Notes: generated by a model from the letters alone, not told the origin. A stretch of 64,000 nucleotides of DNA from Rothia nasimurium (GCF_004569295.1 NZ_SPQC01000008.1:1-64000), one strand, 5' to 3'. Shown: positions 23,594-31,637, counted from the stretch's first letter. Program-made: numbers and translations.

Positions 23594-24775
23594 TTAGCTA
23601 GCTGCAAGGGTGTTTTGTTTTGCTTGGCGACGGGCACGAATTTGGTCGCGAAAAGCTGCCCCAGCTTGCCCATCAACAGCAGATTCTGATTCCTGAATTT
23701 TCAGTTGGCCTGAGGCTTCCTTAGCGCACAGTGGACAAGTACCTGTGAACTCGCGGGTATGTGTGTAGCAAAAGCCCTTGGGCTTACTCTGGGCTGTTTC
23801 AGCCTCTAGCAGAGAGATAGCCAGCGAGTGAAGCTCCTGGATTTCTGTGCTGATGGCTGTGATAGCAAAAGCTAGTGGGGAACGAACTGGGGCCGTAGCA
23901 CGAGAGAAGACAACGATTACCATTCGCCCTAGCTCAGCATCGCTAATGTGTGTCAAGGAGATATTGAGCTTGGCTTCAAGCATGGACCGCAGAGCCGAGA
24001 GTTTTACTCCGCGGACGATAGAAGAATTTTCTTCTGCGTAGGTGGTTGGTCGGTCAGTCGAAAAGTTATCCACAGGCCTACTGGCGTTAAGAGATTGACT
24101 GACTGATAGAGAGTCTATTAAGGATGTCCGTACGCGCGTTCCTTTAAAGGCACTTTTTGGCTTTTGGACATCATGTCCGTTTTTGGAGGGTTTCGGTGGA
24201 CATGATGTCCGTTGCTGGACACCTTGTCCACCCTTATGTTGGACACCATGTCCATTGAATCGGACATGGTGTCCTTTTTCTGGGGTGTTATCCACAGGAG
24301 CGGGGAACCTGGACATCATGTCCACCTGTGGATAACTCCCAGCAGGTGAGTTATCCACAGGGTTAGAAACTACATTTGAGGCATTCTCAGGAGCTTCATA
24401 AGGTGCTCCCCAACGGCTCCGAGAAAGCTGCTTTTCACGCTTCAGCTGCTTGACAGTCTTCCAGGGCAGTTTATTGCCTCGCTCCCACAGGTGAAGCACA
24501 ATTACATCAACCATCTGCCCTTCAAAGGACGAATGGGGCTGACGCTCTCGGTGGATGAGGTCAAGCTGTTCAAACTCATGCAGGATGCGCTTGATGGTCT
24601 TGGTGCTAATCTCGGTTTCATGCTCAAGCCAATCAATGCCAGCATCTACAACAATGCCTTGCCTATCAGCTTCTTCTGCGAGGAAGCGCAAAAGGTCTTT
24701 GCGGGATCCAGCACCTTTTTTGCTTGCTCCGCCAAAGCTGTGTGTTTTCGACCAATTTTTAGCTTCTGAGGACAT
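23594..24775 (-). CDS. Plasmid replication initiator-like protein with internal origin
   Basis: Protein of 393 residues. Residues ~20-85 form a winged-helix module (LLRFLAEEADRQG, ETEISTKTIKRILHEFEQLDLIH), as in Gram-positive plasmid Rep and DnaD-like proteins. A poorly conserved linker (about 130-240) is encoded by DNA packed with iterons and DnaA boxes. The C-terminus has four Cys/His residues (CYTHTREFTGTCPLC) that may bind zinc. It should bind its own iterons and open the origin. Family identity is inferred from this combination rather than from a clear match. It starts at ATG 24775. Confidence 0.65.
   Translation of the reverse strand: MSSEAKNWSKTHSFGGASKKGAGSRKDLLRFLAEEADRQGIVVDAGIDWLEHETEISTKTIKRILHEFEQLDLIHRERQPHSSFEGQMVDVIVLHLWERGNKLPWKTVKQLKREKQLSRSRWGAPYEAPENASNVVSNPVDNSPAGSYPQVDMMSRFPAPVDNTPEKGHHVRFNGHGVQHKGGQGVQQRTSCPPKPSKNGHDVQKPKSAFKGTRVRTSLIDSLSVSQSLNASRPVDNFSTDRPTTYAEENSSIVRGVKLSALRSMLEAKLNISLTHISDAELGRMVIVVFSRATAPVRSPLAFAITAISTEIQELHSLAISLLEAETAQSKPKGFCYTHTREFTGTCPLCAKEASGQLKIQESESAVDGQAGAAFRDQIRARRQAKQNTLAAS
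24066..24359. other. Predicted origin of replication (oriV): six palindromic iterons and four DnaA boxes
   Basis: Six 13-base palindromes of the form GGACAYNNTGTCC lie at 24166, 24198, 24217, 24241, 24262 and 24311 (start positions). Four exact DnaA boxes TTATCCACA are at 24066, 24288, 24351 and, inverted, 24327. All lie inside the replication protein gene. The spacing of the palindromes is 19-49 bases and not a constant multiple of three, so they are not simply protein repeats. This combination is typical of a theta-type iteron origin. Confidence 0.75.
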
Positions 24776-24783
24776 AAGAGGGT

Positions 24784-25071
24784 TTACTCCTTGGGTACAT
24801 AGGCCTCCTTCACCCCAACGATGTCATCGTGGACTTCCATGTAGTCCTTATGGATGGTGATAAGGCCCTTTTCTTCTAAACCGCTGAGGGCTACCGCTAC
24901 CTGATCTTCTGAAAGACCCATGTTCCAGGCGATGTAACTCTTCTTAACTTTGCTAAAACTGCCATCGATGAGGATATGGGTGTTATCTGCGATGACCAGG
25001 AGAGATAAAGTCTCGTACGGGGTCAAAGAGTGGGTGTGGGTCATGGCCCAAAGTGTGGTTTCTGCGGGCAT
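24784..25071 (-). CDS. Winged-helix protein, 95 residues
   Basis: Small DNA-binding protein candidate: after MPAETTLWAMTHTHSLTPYETLSLLVIAD it reads SYIAWNMGLSEDQVAVALSGLEEKGLITIH, a winged-helix recognition segment and wing. ATG 25071 with GAGG seven bases upstream was chosen over the start at 25098. It directly precedes the replication protein gene (9 bases apart) and probably regulates or assists replication. Confidence 0.65.
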   Translation of the reverse strand: MPAETTLWAMTHTHSLTPYETLSLLVIADNTHILIDGSFSKVKKSYIAWNMGLSEDQVAVALSGLEEKGLITIHKDYMEVHDDIVGVKEAYVPKE

Positions 25072-25160
25072 AGTCGCCTCTTTCTCTAGATGTTGCAAAG
25101 AGACTGGATTGTCTCTATGCGCACATTCTAGATTCTGGAGTGACTGCTCTGGTACCTGGT

Positions 25161-25481
25161 TCAGGAATCAGGCCTGTCCAACCCCGCTAGGGCATACCAG
25201 AGGGGTGGGTAGGTGATTTTGCGGACGGCCTCAATAAGGATGGAGCCGCTCTCTGAGGTGAGTAGGTAGCGGATTTCTCGGGCATGTGGAGCCGTAGTTG
25301 AAGGCCTGAGAGCGGGGAGCCTATGGGTTTGCTCAAAGGTAGCTATTTTCTGTTGCCGGTGAGTATCTTCTAGCAGGGCTTGCAACTCCTTGTGAAGCGG
25401 ATGATTCTGTTTGCCATCCTGCTTGCCTGTGCTGAGTCTTGCTGGCTTGATGCCTAGGTCGCTGGCTGGTTGGTGGGTCAT
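25161..25481 (-). CDS. Hypothetical protein, 106 residues
   Basis: Basic, soluble protein (MTHQPASDLGIKPARL...) with a helical central part (HKELQALLEDTHRQQKIATFEQ) and the C-terminal segment IRYLLTSESGSILIEAVRKITYPPLWYALAG. No family is recognised. Its ATG overlaps the stop codon of the upstream Xre-type regulator gene by four bases (ATGA), so both are translated together. Confidence 0.55.
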   Translation of the reverse strand: MTHQPASDLGIKPARLSTGKQDGKQNHPLHKELQALLEDTHRQQKIATFEQTHRLPALRPSTTAPHAREIRYLLTSESGSILIEAVRKITYPPLWYALAGLDRPDS

Positions 25482-25717
25482 ACTGCTATTGCCTTTTCAG
25501 TGACTTTGACAAGGTCAGAGAAAGGCGTTCCTGTGATTCGCTGAATTTCTTTAAGCTCAGCCACGTTAAAAGGCACTTGTCCCTTCAAGCGGCGCCTAAA
25601 AGCAGGAGCGCTCATGTTAAGCGCCGTAGCCGCGGCAGCTATGGTTTGGCCAGAACGCGCAAGCTCTGCTCGCACATTCATCCCAACCTCTACAGATATA
25701 CTTCGTCCTGTATTCAT
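25478..25717 (-). CDS. Xre-type transcriptional regulator
   Basis: Protein of 79 residues with a helix-turn-helix: NVRAELARSGQTIAAAATALNMSAPAFRRRLKG, then FNVAELKEIQRITGTPFSDLV. I chose ATG 25717 (MNTGRSISVEVG) since it aligns with the facing regulator; ATG 25777 and ATG 25684 are alternatives. It faces a second Xre-type gene across a ~130-base region with inverted repeats, an arrangement like phage or ICE switch regions. It likely represses the shared intergenic promoters. Confidence 0.7.
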   Translation of the reverse strand: MNTGRSISVEVGMNVRAELARSGQTIAAAATALNMSAPAFRRRLKGQVPFNVAELKEIQRITGTPFSDLVKVTEKAIAV

Positions 25718-25769
25718 AAAGTACACACTAGAGCTCCAGGGGCTCCACTTCAAGTGTTTCGTGTACTTT
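25718..25769. promoter_or_regulatory. Inverted operator repeats between two Xre-type genes
   Basis: AAAGTACAC (25718-25726) and its perfect inverse GTGTACTTT (25761-25769) flank a 34-base spacer, one copy right at the start of the minus-strand regulator. Spaced half sites on both sides of a divergent control region suggest looping or two overlapping promoters. No certain -35/-10 pair was found. Confidence 0.45.
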
Positions 25770-25845
25770 TTGAACACAAAAAGGTGCTTTTTGGCTTATA
25801 TGTGCTATCTTAGTGAACATCAGCGTTCTACCTACAGGAGTTGCA

Positions 25846-26214
25846 ATGCCTAAAGCTTGGGCCAATGGCCCCGTCTCGGAGTTTGAGCTAGCCGTGGCTA
25901 GTGAAGTTAAATCTTGGATGGGAAGGCGCAACCTCAGTGCACGCCAGCTAGCAGATGAAATAGGAATGGCTCATTCTGCTCTATCGAAGAGGCTTCGAGG
26001 AGTTAGCGCGTTCACCATTAACGACCTAGGAGTGATTGCAATGTATCTCGGCATCACGCTAGGTCAGTTGCTCGGCCCTGTTACAGACTCTCCTCTTACG
26101 AGTGGAGACGCAGAAAACCCCGCTCCGGCGTCGCCGGAACGGGGTGATGATGTGCGCCCTGTGGGGCTCGAACCCACGACCCACGGATTAAAAGTCCGAT
26201 GCTCTACCAACTGA
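25846..26214 (+). CDS. Xre-type transcriptional regulator whose end overlaps the tRNA
   Basis: Protein of 122 residues starting ATG 25846 after CAGGAG with a good spacing. The helix-turn-helix is NLSARQLADEIGMAHSALSKRLRG, followed by FTINDLGVIAMYLGITLGQLL. After residue ~85 the frame is proline-rich and runs on into the attachment repeat and tRNA antisense sequence (VGLEPTTHGLKVRCSTN), ending at 26214 inside the tRNA gene. The natural C-terminus has therefore probably been replaced by the junction. It pairs with the divergent regulator at 25478. Confidence 0.75.
   Translation: MPKAWANGPVSEFELAVASEVKSWMGRRNLSARQLADEIGMAHSALSKRLRGVSAFTINDLGVIAMYLGITLGQLLGPVTDSPLTSGDAENPAPASPERGDDVRPVGLEPTTHGLKVRCSTN
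26118..26144 (-). terminator. Terminator of the tRNA-Lys gene
   Basis: A GC-rich stem (26118-26129 with 26133-26144, one mismatch) lies six bases after the 3' end of the tRNA on the minus strand and is followed there by TTTTCTG. It overlaps the end of the plus-strand regulator frame. Whether it belongs to the host or to the element is unclear. Confidence 0.6.
26151..26188. repeat. Right attachment repeat (38 bp) within tRNA-Lys
   Basis: Identical to 170-207. It covers the tRNA from its 3' end to the anticodon arm plus two bases beyond. With the left copy it bounds a 26-kb segment of lower GC with plasmid genes. Confidence 0.8.
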
Positions 26215-26225
26215 GCTAAAGGCGC
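26153..26225 (-). tRNA. tRNA-Lys (anticodon TTT)
   Basis: The 73-base minus-strand sequence folds into a full cloverleaf: acceptor GCGCCTT with AGGGCGC, D arm GCTC/GAGC, anticodon arm TCGGA-CTTTTAA-TCCGT with anticodon TTT, and T arm GTGGG-TTCGAGC-CCCAC, with discriminator A. CCA is not encoded. The gene is intact and serves as integration site of the element to its left. Confidence 0.95.
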
Positions 26226-26331
26226 ATCCACTAAGTAAACTCAGCGTCTTCCACTATACACCCCGTGACGCAAAGCTCCAAAAACCCGGCCGCAACAGGC
26301 GTCCGCGCCGCTGCCGTGCTCTAATAGCTGT

Positions 26332-27084
26332 GTGACTGCCCTACTGAACAGCCCCCTTGCCCACTACGCCGCAGCCCTTCTGCTCGTCGTCGGCCTCACC
26401 ACGGCCCTGCTCGCTGCCCAAAAGATTCAGCTCCGCTGGCAGCCCTATATCGCTATCTTGCGGGCCTGCCTGCAGCTCGCCATCATTGCCCTCCTGCTGC
26501 ACGGTATTCTGGCAGCGCCCTGGGCCGTGGTGCTCTTCATCGCCCTGATGCTCACCACAGCAACCGTCACCTCGGGCAAACACAGCAGGCGCCTGCACCG
26601 GGGGCAGGTAGCCACCGCCTTAGCGATTGCAACCGGCTCCCTCATCGCTGTTGCCCTCATCTTCGCCCTGGGCCTCGTCCCCTACTCCACTCAAAACCTG
26701 GTAGCCGTTGCGGGCATCATCATCGGTGGCACCATGACCATCACAACCCTTACCGCGCGCAACTTCACAACCCTCGCCACCGCCCGACAAGGCGAAATAG
26801 AAAGCTGGCTAGCACTGGGAGCCACTGCCCCGGTCGCCTATCGTGACATCACCAAAGCCGCCATCACCGAGGCCCTCACGCCCGGCCTTGACCAGACCCG
26901 CGCCACCGGCCTCGTCACCCTGCCCGGCACCTTCGTCGGCGCCCTCATGGGCGGGGCCTCACCCCTGCTCGCAGCCCAGCTACAGATTGCCGTCCTCGCA
27001 GGCCAAACCCTGGCCGGGACCATCGCAGCCCTCCTGCTCACCAGCGTCATCACGCGCACCCGAGTGTTACCTCTCAGCGCATAA
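26332..27084 (+). CDS. FetB-like ABC transporter permease (UPF0014)
   Basis: Protein of 250 residues with about six or seven membrane spans. The family signature TLPGTFVGALMGGASPLLAAQLQIAV is at residues 197-221 and NLVAVAGIIIGGTMTITTL before it. Relatives (FetB/YbbM) are permeases linked with iron homeostasis and stress. The matching ATPase gene (fetA) is not beside it. It starts at GTG 26332; the first gene to the right of the tRNA, in host-like high-GC DNA. Confidence 0.75.
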   Translation: MTALLNSPLAHYAAALLLVVGLTTALLAAQKIQLRWQPYIAILRACLQLAIIALLLHGILAAPWAVVLFIALMLTTATVTSGKHSRRLHRGQVATALAIATGSLIAVALIFALGLVPYSTQNLVAVAGIIIGGTMTITTLTARNFTTLATARQGEIESWLALGATAPVAYRDITKAAITEALTPGLDQTRATGLVTLPGTFVGALMGGASPLLAAQLQIAVLAGQTLAGTIAALLLTSVITRTRVLPLSA

Positions 27085-27122
27085 CCTTTCCCTCTTCCCG
27101 CAGCAGTTCTACACTGGTAGGC

Positions 27123-27833
27123 ATGCCTTCTGACGCCCGCTTTCACCGCCCCGTCCGCCTCTCCACCGAAAAATTCGAACGCTACCAGGGTGCTGGCAGC
27201 CCAGAAGACCTAGCTGCTGCCGCCCAGGCGTCCGCCCGCGCCCTGCTAGCCCGCGGACGCGCCAACGAAGACCCCTCCGTCACCAAACGCCTGGTGCACT
27301 ACACCGACGAGTTCGGTATCGAAGCCGTAGCTGAACTCTGGTCGTGGGCAGCTCCCGTGACCGTTGCCGGGGCCCTCTGGCGTATCTATGCCCTGCGCGG
27401 TGTCATTCGTGCTAATTCCCAGCTCATGAGCCACTACTACGAGCGCGGCATGCACTCCAGCTACCTAGCTCAGGCCCTAGCCGGGGTGCCCTCGCCACCT
27501 ACCGCCGACGAAATCTGCACCACCGTCGACGCAATTCTGGCAGGCGCCTACACCGGCGACTTCGACGTCGCCCTCAACCGCTTTGCGGCTTTCTGCCGCG
27601 TGCTAGCTTTGGGGCAGGACGACGTCGCCCTCGAGCTAAGGCACGGCCAGCGGGTCTCGCCCAGGGGCGGGCACCCCGATGAGGTGACCGAGCTACACTC
27701 CCCCTCAGCCGAGGTGCGCGACGAGGCCGCTGCGCGAGCCGTCCGCCTGCGAACCGCAGCCCGCAAACTCACCGGAACCGCGCGCGAGCTCGAAGAAGCA
27801 GCCCTCAACTGGCGGGCTGGAACCCTCGACTAA
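27123..27833 (+). CDS. Conserved hypothetical protein, 236 residues
   Basis: Soluble, mainly helical protein. It begins MPSDARFHRPVRLSTEKFERY, has ELWSWAAPVTVAGALWRIYALR near residue 80 and an Arg/Glu/Ala-rich helix at the end (RDEAAARAVRLRTAARKL). No domain is recognised; the composition is typical of conserved actinobacterial cytosolic proteins. ATG 27123 follows the FetB-like gene by 38 bases, same strand. A terminator follows at 28038. Confidence 0.6.
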   Translation: MPSDARFHRPVRLSTEKFERYQGAGSPEDLAAAAQASARALLARGRANEDPSVTKRLVHYTDEFGIEAVAELWSWAAPVTVAGALWRIYALRGVIRANSQLMSHYYERGMHSSYLAQALAGVPSPPTADEICTTVDAILAGAYTGDFDVALNRFAAFCRVLALGQDDVALELRHGQRVSPRGGHPDEVTELHSPSAEVRDEAAARAVRLRTAARKLTGTARELEEAALNWRAGTLD

Positions 27834-28182
27834 AGGCCGCGACAACACCTCCCCGACAGGCAAAATAGCCAGGAGCACCGCCAGGGGGTTGACACCGCTG
27901 GCAAACAGGAGAATGATGGATACCAAGATGTCAGGCTGCTAATAGGTAGCCCCGGGCTCCAAATCTTTAGCCGCTTCGAGCGGCCTTCCGCCGAGAGGCG
28001 CTCCCAGCCTGACATCGCTAAACTTCATACCGCACTTGCCGGGCTCCGCCTCCCTTTCCACGAGGCAGGTAGCCCGGCTTTTGCGTCCGCCCGCATTACA
28101 AGCGAGCGCCACCCCGTTAACCTTGGCGCGGTACCATGAGCTCAGCACCTGCCCACCCGCCCACACCCAGGAGAGCTGTCCC
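27834..28182. other. Intergenic region before the phosphate transport pair
   Basis: About 350 bases without a gene. It holds the hairpin at 28038-28082 and a small GCCGCTTCGAGCGGC hairpin near 27970. No obvious Pho-box-like repeats were seen in front of the DUF47 gene. Confidence 0.5.
28038..28082 (+). terminator. Hairpin terminator with T-run
   Basis: GCCGGGCT...GCCTC (28038-28052) pairs with GAGGC...AGCCCGGC (28062-28078) and is followed by TTTT. It should end transcription from the 236-residue protein gene. Confidence 0.6.
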
Positions 28183-28800
28183 ATGTTCCAACGCATGTTC
28201 CCCCAAGAAAACACTTCGCTGACCGCCCTCGCCGCGCTCTCAGAACAGGTCACCGGAGCAGCTGCCCTGCTCTCAGAAATGGTGGGCTCCCCCGAAGACC
28301 GCTACCCGGAACTTCTGGAACGCACCCTCACTCACGAAGCTGCGACCCTCGACATACTGCACACCACCATGACCGCTGTGCGCAGCTCCTTCTCGACGCC
28401 TATCCCCCGCGAAGATATCTATACTCTGGCTGTTTCACTCAACAACGTCGTTGAAAAGCTCACCTCAGCAGCCAACATTCTGCACCTCTACCACATCGTG
28501 CGTTTCTCACCCAAGGCAGCGACCCTGCTCGACCTCATCCAGCGCCAGGCAGTGCTCACCACCGAAATCATCCCCAAACTCAGCACCCTGCGCGACCTCG
28601 ACGACTACTGGATCACCATGCTCCGCATCACCAAGCAGGCCGTGCGCATTGCCGAAGAATATGATGCAGATATCCAGGACCGCTACAAGCAGACCCGTTA
28701 CCTGCAGACCACCCGCTTCGTGCATAAGCTCATTGAGGCGTCCGAAGCCATGCGCACCGTCGCCACCGAAATCGGCCGCATCATCGTGCAGGAATCCTAG
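28183..28800 (+). CDS. DUF47 (PhoU-like) partner of the Pit transporter
   Basis: All-helical protein of 205 residues of the PhoU-like DUF47 family, which is regularly encoded just before Pit phosphate transporters and thought to control them. It starts MFQRMFPQENTSLTALAALSEQ, contains the helix SLNNVVEKLTSAANIL with acidic metal-binding positions, and ends RIIVQES. ATG 28183 has AGGAG at the right distance; a longer frame to 28036 is dismissed. The stop TAG overlaps the GTG of the transporter gene (TAGTG). Confidence 0.85.
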   Translation: MFQRMFPQENTSLTALAALSEQVTGAAALLSEMVGSPEDRYPELLERTLTHEAATLDILHTTMTAVRSSFSTPIPREDIYTLAVSLNNVVEKLTSAANILHLYHIVRFSPKAATLLDLIQRQAVLTTEIIPKLSTLRDLDDYWITMLRITKQAVRIAEEYDADIQDRYKQTRYLQTTRFVHKLIEASEAMRTVATEIGRIIVQES

Positions 28801-29810
28801 TGACCCTCACCCTTTTTGCCCTCAGCTGCCTGGCCCTGATTGCCTTCACCTTCGTCACCGGCTTCAGGGATGCCCCCAACGCCACCGCTATACCCGTCAA
28901 GACCAGGGCCCTCACCCCTAAAATAGCCCTGCGCACCAGCGCCCTCTTTAACGCTATCGGCATGGCCATCACGGGTATCATGCTGGGCTCAGTCACCACC
29001 CACTGGCTGACCGTGCCCCACAACAACACCGGCCTGGGGCTCATTCTTACGGCCCTCATCTCAGCTATTATCTGGGGCATTATTACCTGGTGGTTCCGTA
29101 TTCCTTCCTCCTCCACCCACTCCCTCATCGGGGGTTTTGCGGGCGCTACCTGGGCAGCCCGCGCCACCGACCTGGGCACCTCCACCCCCTTCTCTGAGCC
29201 CCTCGCCGCCTTCCTTTTTGTGCCCCTTATCCTGGCCCCCATCGTCCTCTTCATCCTCGCCTGGGCAGCGGTTTTCCCCTTCTACGGCCTGCTCCAACGC
29301 TCTTACCCCTCTACCGTCAACCGCTTCTCCCGCAGCGTCCTCTCCCTCGCCAACTCACTGATTTCCCTGATTCACGGAATCCAAACCGGCCAGCGGGCTG
29401 TCGTCATCTACGCTGTTCTACTACTCTCCGCCGGGCTCGAAGTACACCCCACCACCTACATCATCTCCGCCCTCTTCCTTGCCATGGTGCTGGGCTTCGG
29501 CACCGCCCGGGGCAGCTCCCGCATCGGTTACACCTTCGCGCACCAGATGGTCAAAGTTGACCCCTTCCGCGGGGCCGTTGCCCAAAGCTCAACCGCGCTA
29601 GCTATGGTGCTCCTGCAGTTCTTCCTCAACACCCCGGTCTCGTCCTCCCACCTAGCGGCATCCGCCGTCCTCGGTTCAGGGGTCAACCAGCGCTTTGCCG
29701 CTGTGCGCCACAAAATTGTGCTCCGCATAATCCTGGCCTGGTTTATTACTATGCCGGTCTGCTTCGTCCTCTCGGCAATCCTCTTCCTGGCGCTCTCACC
29801 TCTGCTGTAG
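28800..29810 (+). CDS. pit: Low-affinity inorganic phosphate transporter, Pit family
   Basis: Membrane protein of 336 residues with about ten spans and the two PiT signatures: FVTGFRDAPNATA near residue 17 and WWFRIPSSSTHSLIGG near 98, repeated later as NTPVSSSHLAASAVLGSG. It takes up phosphate as metal complex driven by the proton gradient. The GTG start overlaps the preceding DUF47 stop, so the pair is translationally coupled. Complements the high-affinity Pst system encoded 2 kb away. Confidence 0.9.
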   Translation: MTLTLFALSCLALIAFTFVTGFRDAPNATAIPVKTRALTPKIALRTSALFNAIGMAITGIMLGSVTTHWLTVPHNNTGLGLILTALISAIIWGIITWWFRIPSSSTHSLIGGFAGATWAARATDLGTSTPFSEPLAAFLFVPLILAPIVLFILAWAAVFPFYGLLQRSYPSTVNRFSRSVLSLANSLISLIHGIQTGQRAVVIYAVLLLSAGLEVHPTTYIISALFLAMVLGFGTARGSSRIGYTFAHQMVKVDPFRGAVAQSSTALAMVLLQFFLNTPVSSSHLAASAVLGSGVNQRFAAVRHKIVLRIILAWFITMPVCFVLSAILFLALSPLL

Positions 29811-29948
29811 CGCTCCCACCGCAAACAATGCGAGACTAGACTGTAACATAAGAAACCACTCGCACCACCTCTAAGCTGCCCACCAGGCATGGGCACTCAG
29901 GGCGCTCCCCCGTAGCGCACCTAGGCTTTGTGAAAGGAAACCGCTACT

Positions 29949-31433
29949 ATGCCTCGCATCCTAGTGCTCGCAGACCTAGGGCAGTCTGTGTACCACGTTG
30001 GCGACGAAGCCATGGGCATCGCAACTGCCGCCGAGCTTACCCGCCGCGGCTACGAAGTCTTTATCGCAGCTCAAAACATCGACCGGTCCCAGGCCTACAT
30101 CGGCTCTGCCACCGGCTATATCAAGACCCTTGACTTCCCGGCTCCCCCTGCCGAACGCGAGATTTTCTTGGGTCAGGTCAGACAGCACCTCGCAGGGCAC
30201 CCTGCCAGCGAAGACATCACCACCTTCGTGCGTCAGGTAGCCGATATGGACGGCATTGTCATCGCCGGTGGCGGTAACATGAATTCAGCTACCGGGCACC
30301 TGCTCTACGAATGTGCCGCTTACGCCCTGGTAGCCCAAGCCCATGAGCTTCCCCTGGTTATCTCTGGCCAGTCGGTAGGCCCCGTGCTCACCGACGCGGA
30401 CGCCGAGACCCTGCGCGATATGCTCTCTTCAGCCCAGCTTGTGGGTATGCGGGAGCGCTTCTCCCAGGCCTGGGCGCGTAACGCGGCTATCGATTCCCAC
30501 CTGATTGTGGATGACGCTACCTTCTACCAGCATCAGAAGCGTTCCCTGCCTGGCCGCCCGGTCGTTGACCTGCCCGAGCACTACATTTGCGCCACTTTCT
30601 CGGGCCTTGCCCCGGGGCAGGCCCGGGTTATCGGGCAGCTGCTTGATGATATACACCGGGAATACGGCCTGCGCACCGTCTTCCTGCCCCACATGGGCGA
30701 GCCCCTGACCGACCAGGGCGATGTGGCGGTGCATGCTGAGATTGCCTCGCACATGTTCTCCGACCCCGTGCAGCTACCCATGGTGCACGCGGACGACGCC
30801 GTGCAGGTTCATCGCGGCGCCTTCATCGCGGTCTCTACCCGCTACCATCCCGGTGTCTTCTCCCTCTCAGCCGGCGTTCCCTTTGTGGCCCTGCTGCCCG
30901 ATGCCTTCACCGACATGCGGGTGCGCGGCATGATGGAGCAGTACGGGGCTGAAAACTACGCTATTCCCCTGGCTCTGCTCAATTCTGATGCCCCGGCTGA
31001 AGCCCTGCACGAGGTCATTCAGCTCCGCAATGAGCTCTCTGAAACCCTGCTGGCGCGAGCCGAGCAGCTACGCGGTTTCTCCGCCAGCTGGTGGGACGCC
31101 GCCTCCCACGTCCTCTTGCACGGGGCAGGGCAGGCTGCCCCGGCCGTCCGCGAGCTGGGCAACACCCCCACCATCTTTACCGGCGAGTGGAACATAACCA
31201 ACTTGCTAGTACGCGACGATATTGCCGAGATTTCACTGGCTGCTGACCGTGCGAGCGCAGAGACCGACCGGGCTCTCTCATGGGACTACCAGCGTCTACT
31301 CCAGCGCGACCGGGCCCAGGCTCGTGCCAACGAGCTAGAGCGTCGTAACGCCGAGCTGGCTGATTCTCTCATTGAGGCCGAAGAAAACGCCACCCTGCGC
31401 GGCTGGATGCGCCGCAAGATGCGCGGCGAATAG
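29949..31433 (+). CDS. Polysaccharide pyruvyl transferase-family protein
   Basis: Protein of 494 residues. The first ~375 form a CsaB/WcaK-like domain: VYHVGDEAM near the start, VIAGGGNMNS, and VSTRYHPGVFSLSAGVPFVAL, which are the family's substrate-pocket motifs. Members add pyruvate ketals to cell-wall or capsular sugars. The last ~60 residues (ETDRALSWDYQRLLQRDRAQ...) form a coiled coil. The gene stands alone after its own ribosome site (GAAAGGAAA). Donor and acceptor are unknown. Confidence 0.75.
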   Translation: MPRILVLADLGQSVYHVGDEAMGIATAAELTRRGYEVFIAAQNIDRSQAYIGSATGYIKTLDFPAPPAEREIFLGQVRQHLAGHPASEDITTFVRQVADMDGIVIAGGGNMNSATGHLLYECAAYALVAQAHELPLVISGQSVGPVLTDADAETLRDMLSSAQLVGMRERFSQAWARNAAIDSHLIVDDATFYQHQKRSLPGRPVVDLPEHYICATFSGLAPGQARVIGQLLDDIHREYGLRTVFLPHMGEPLTDQGDVAVHAEIASHMFSDPVQLPMVHADDAVQVHRGAFIAVSTRYHPGVFSLSAGVPFVALLPDAFTDMRVRGMMEQYGAENYAIPLALLNSDAPAEALHEVIQLRNELSETLLARAEQLRGFSASWWDAASHVLLHGAGQAAPAVRELGNTPTIFTGEWNITNLLVRDDIAEISLAADRASAETDRALSWDYQRLLQRDRAQARANELERRNAELADSLIEAEENATLRGWMRRKMRGE

Positions 31434-31455
31434 CCAGGCCCCGGCACATAAGATA

Positions 31456-31477
31456 CACCCCGGTGCAAGCCGGGGTG
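31456..31477 (+). terminator. Hairpin after the pyruvyl-transferase-like gene
   Basis: CACCCCGG-TGCAAG-CCGGGGTG starts 22 bases after the stop codon at 31433. No strong T-run follows. Confidence 0.55.
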
Positions 31478-31489
31478 CCACATTAAAAA

Positions 31490-31542
31490 GCCGCCCGACC
31501 CCGTCCTTTCCAGCAGCGAAAGGAGTTACGGGGCCGGGCGGC
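31490..31542 (-). terminator. Strong hairpin terminator of the pst operon
   Basis: A 15-bp stem (31490-31504 with 31528-31542, one mismatch) plus an inner CCTTTC/GAAAGG hairpin. On the minus strand it is followed by TTTTTAATG. It would end the pstSCAB message. Confidence 0.65.
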
Positions 31543-31637
31543 ACACACATTCCCATGGTGTTCCCTCCCCCGCATAGCTACGGGGTGAGGGAGTTTTGTA
31601 TGCCCGCTTAGAGCGGGCGGCTAGCGGGGCGCTAGGC

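Noticed and set aside
24166..24323. The GGACA...TGTCC palindromes as a CRISPR array
   Set aside because: The units are 13 bases, vary in their centre, have spacers of irregular size (6-36 bases), lie inside a coding gene, and no cas genes are present.
26143..26214. Genuine C-terminal domain of the right-end Xre regulator
   Set aside because: These residues are translated from the reverse of tRNA-Lys; the same peptide appears in many spurious annotations across tRNA genes.
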